Both the position numbers and the translations under genes were made by a program. DNA of 14,690 nt from contig JAHAIU010000060.1 of assembly GCA_018372555.1 (NCBI GenBank), positions 1-14,690 of the forward strand, written 5' to 3'. Below the pieces are notes generated by a model. It was not told the DNA's origin. It ran no database searches and was given only the letters and a program-made list of their open reading frames with translations. The stretch comes from Clostridium sp. Its GTDB lineage: Bacteria > Bacillota > Clostridia > Clostridiales > Clostridiaceae. Positions 13,409-14,690 of this stretch are shown here, one piece after another (within the stretch, counting starts at the first letter, position 1; the number at the start of each line of letters is the position of its first letter).

Positions 13409-14605
13409 ATGAACATATTAATAAAAAATGCTAGAGTAGTAGACAGTTCACAAGATTTTAATGGAGATATTTTAATAGAAGATGGAATCATTAAAGAGGT
13501 TGGATTAGATTTAAATAGGGAAGGTATTGAAGTAATAGATGCAAAGGGCCTTACTGTAATGCCAACGTTTATAGATACTCATGCTCACTTTAGAGAACCA
13601 GGATTAACATATAAGGAAGATATAGAAACTGGATCTAGAGCTGCTTTAAGGGGAGGATATACTGGAGTTTGTTTAATGGCAAATACTCAGCCAATCTGTT
13701 CAAGTAAAGAAGTTTTAGAGAGGGTTAGAAATAGAGAGAAAGAATTAGATTTAGTAGATTTACACCAATGTGTATCTGTTACTAAAGGATTTAACGGGAA
13801 AGATCTTAGTCATTTAGATGATTTTGCTTCTGATGAAAGGATTAAAGCAATTTCAGATGATGGAGTTGGGGTTATGGATTCAGAAATAATGTATGAAGCA
13901 ATGAATAAGGCTAAGGAAAATAACTGGATTATTATGTCTCATGCAGAAGATAGAGGCTTTTCTGATATAGATATGACTATGGCAGAAAATATAATGACCT
14001 TAAGAGATATATATTTAGCTAAAGAAACAGGTGCAAGACTCCATATGTGCCATGTAAGTACTAAAGAGGCTATAAGCTATATAAGAGAAGCTAAGGAAGA
14101 ATATGATAATATTACTTGTGAAGTTACACCACATCATATTTGCTTAACTAAGGAGGTTAACAATTATAGAGTTAATCCACCTATAAGGGAAAGAGAAGAT
14201 GTGGATGCAATTATAAAAGCAATTAAGGATGGAGTAGTAGATTGCATAGGAACAGACCACGCACCTCATACAAAGGATGATAAAGAAAAAGGATCACCAG
14301 GAATGGTTGGACTAGAAACATCATTCCCTATATGTTATACTTCTTTAGTTAAATCAGGGGCTATAACATTAAATAGATTAAGTGAAATAATGTCTAAGAA
14401 TACTGCTAAAATTCTTGGAATGAATAAAGGATTAATAAGCCCAGGATTTGATGGTGATTTAGTTATACTTAACTTAGACAAAAAGATAAAAGTAGACTCT
14501 AATGAATTCCATTCAAAGGCTAGAAATACTCCTTTTGAGGGAATGGAGTTTTATGGGGAAGTTGAAATGACTATAAGAAAAGGAAAAGTACTATATAAAA
14601 AATAG
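13409..14605 (+). CDS. pyrC: Dihydroorotase, class I (multifunctional-complex type)
   Basis: This enzyme interconverts carbamoyl aspartate and dihydroorotate, the third step of pyrimidine synthesis. The 398-residue length fits the class I amidohydrolase-fold enzymes rather than the ~345-residue E. coli type. Metal-binding and catalytic landmarks: DTHAHFREPG (residues 57-66, His58 and His60), SHAED near 178, CHVS near 217, TPHH near 243, and GTDHAPH (281-287, catalytic Asp283). GAGGTG precedes ATG 13409, 19 bp after pyrI. It is a middle gene of the operon, 9 bp before pyrF. Confidence 0.95.
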   Translation: MNILIKNARVVDSSQDFNGDILIEDGIIKEVGLDLNREGIEVIDAKGLTVMPTFIDTHAHFREPGLTYKEDIETGSRAALRGGYTGVCLMANTQPICSSKEVLERVRNREKELDLVDLHQCVSVTKGFNGKDLSHLDDFASDERIKAISDDGVGVMDSEIMYEAMNKAKENNWIIMSHAEDRGFSDIDMTMAENIMTLRDIYLAKETGARLHMCHVSTKEAISYIREAKEEYDNITCEVTPHHICLTKEVNNYRVNPPIREREDVDAIIKAIKDGVVDCIGTDHAPHTKDDKEKGSPGMVGLETSFPICYTSLVKSGAITLNRLSEIMSKNTAKILGMNKGLISPGFDGDLVILNLDKKIKVDSNEFHSKARNTPFEGMEFYGEVEMTIRKGKVLYKK

Positions 14606-14614
14606 GAGGACAAT

Positions 14615-14690
14615 ATGAAGAGTATTATTGTAGATAAGTTATATAAAAGAGTTGAAGAAAGAGGAGTAGTATGTGTTGGATTAGATACTG
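14615..14690 (+). CDS. pyrF: Orotidine 5'-phosphate decarboxylase (5' part only)
   Basis: Only the first 25 codons lie in the window: MKSIIVDKLYKRVEERG, then VVCVGLDT. The VCVGLDT motif near the N-terminus is the beginning of the type 2 OMP decarboxylase barrel, the enzyme forming UMP. GGAGGA (14605-14610) overlaps the end of pyrC, and the order pyrB-pyrI-pyrC-pyrF supports the call. The gene runs off the right edge. Confidence 0.85.
   Translation, partial: MKSIIVDKLYKRVEERGVVCVGLDT

Overview
The window is very AT-rich, its genes are preceded by strong GGAGG-type ribosome binding sites, and several promoters read TTGACA/TATAAT. Together with PyrR-type attenuation upstream of pyrBICF, this points to a Clostridium sensu stricto relative (Firmicutes). 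No rRNA, tRNA, CRISPR array or complete insertion sequence was found. Most genes are chromosomal housekeeping genes.

Layout. (1) 1-920, minus: an ABC-transporter lipoprotein of the NMT1/SsuA type, running off the left edge. (2) 1302-2371, plus: a cidA/lrgA-cidB/lrgB pair behind a strong promoter and a long structured leader. (3) 2579-6721, plus: a membrane-anchored TPR protein, a secreted or anchored transglutaminase-fold protein lacking the usual catalytic residues, and undecaprenyl-diphosphatase (uppP), which has its own promoter. Two related MITE-like repeats lie at about 4474-4600 and 6789-6935. (4) 6924-7888, minus: a coiled-coil protein of unknown function whose frame is broken at an A7 tract. 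(5) 8187-10210, plus: a 366-residue phosphofructokinase and a beta-lactamase-fold protein with Gly at the expected nucleophile position. (6) 10211-10888: a gene-poor stretch with several hairpin terminators and two diverged tandem copies of a unit of about 207 bp. (7) 10889-11443, minus: a glutamine-rich repeat protein. (8) 11739-14690, plus: a PyrR-type attenuator followed by pyrB, pyrI, pyrC and the start of pyrF.

The pyr genes make aspartate transcarbamoylase (catalytic and regulatory chains), dihydroorotase and OMP decarboxylase. Their leader has a CAGAGA hexaloop hairpin, a possible antiterminator and an intrinsic terminator, as expected for UMP-dependent PyrR control. The TPR, transglutaminase-like and UppP genes all look envelope-associated, but a shared pathway is inference.

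The most unusual signal is in the 6924-7888 gene. The two halves of an otherwise intact 321-residue protein are joined exactly by a -1 shift at A_AAA_AAG. A 5-nt spacer and an 8-bp stem-loop follow, which is the layout of programmed -1 frameshifting. A one-base homopolymer deletion, real or from sequencing, is the main rival explanation. Next in interest are the tandem units at 10370-10740, which could be small RNA genes, and two enzyme-fold proteins missing nucleophiles.
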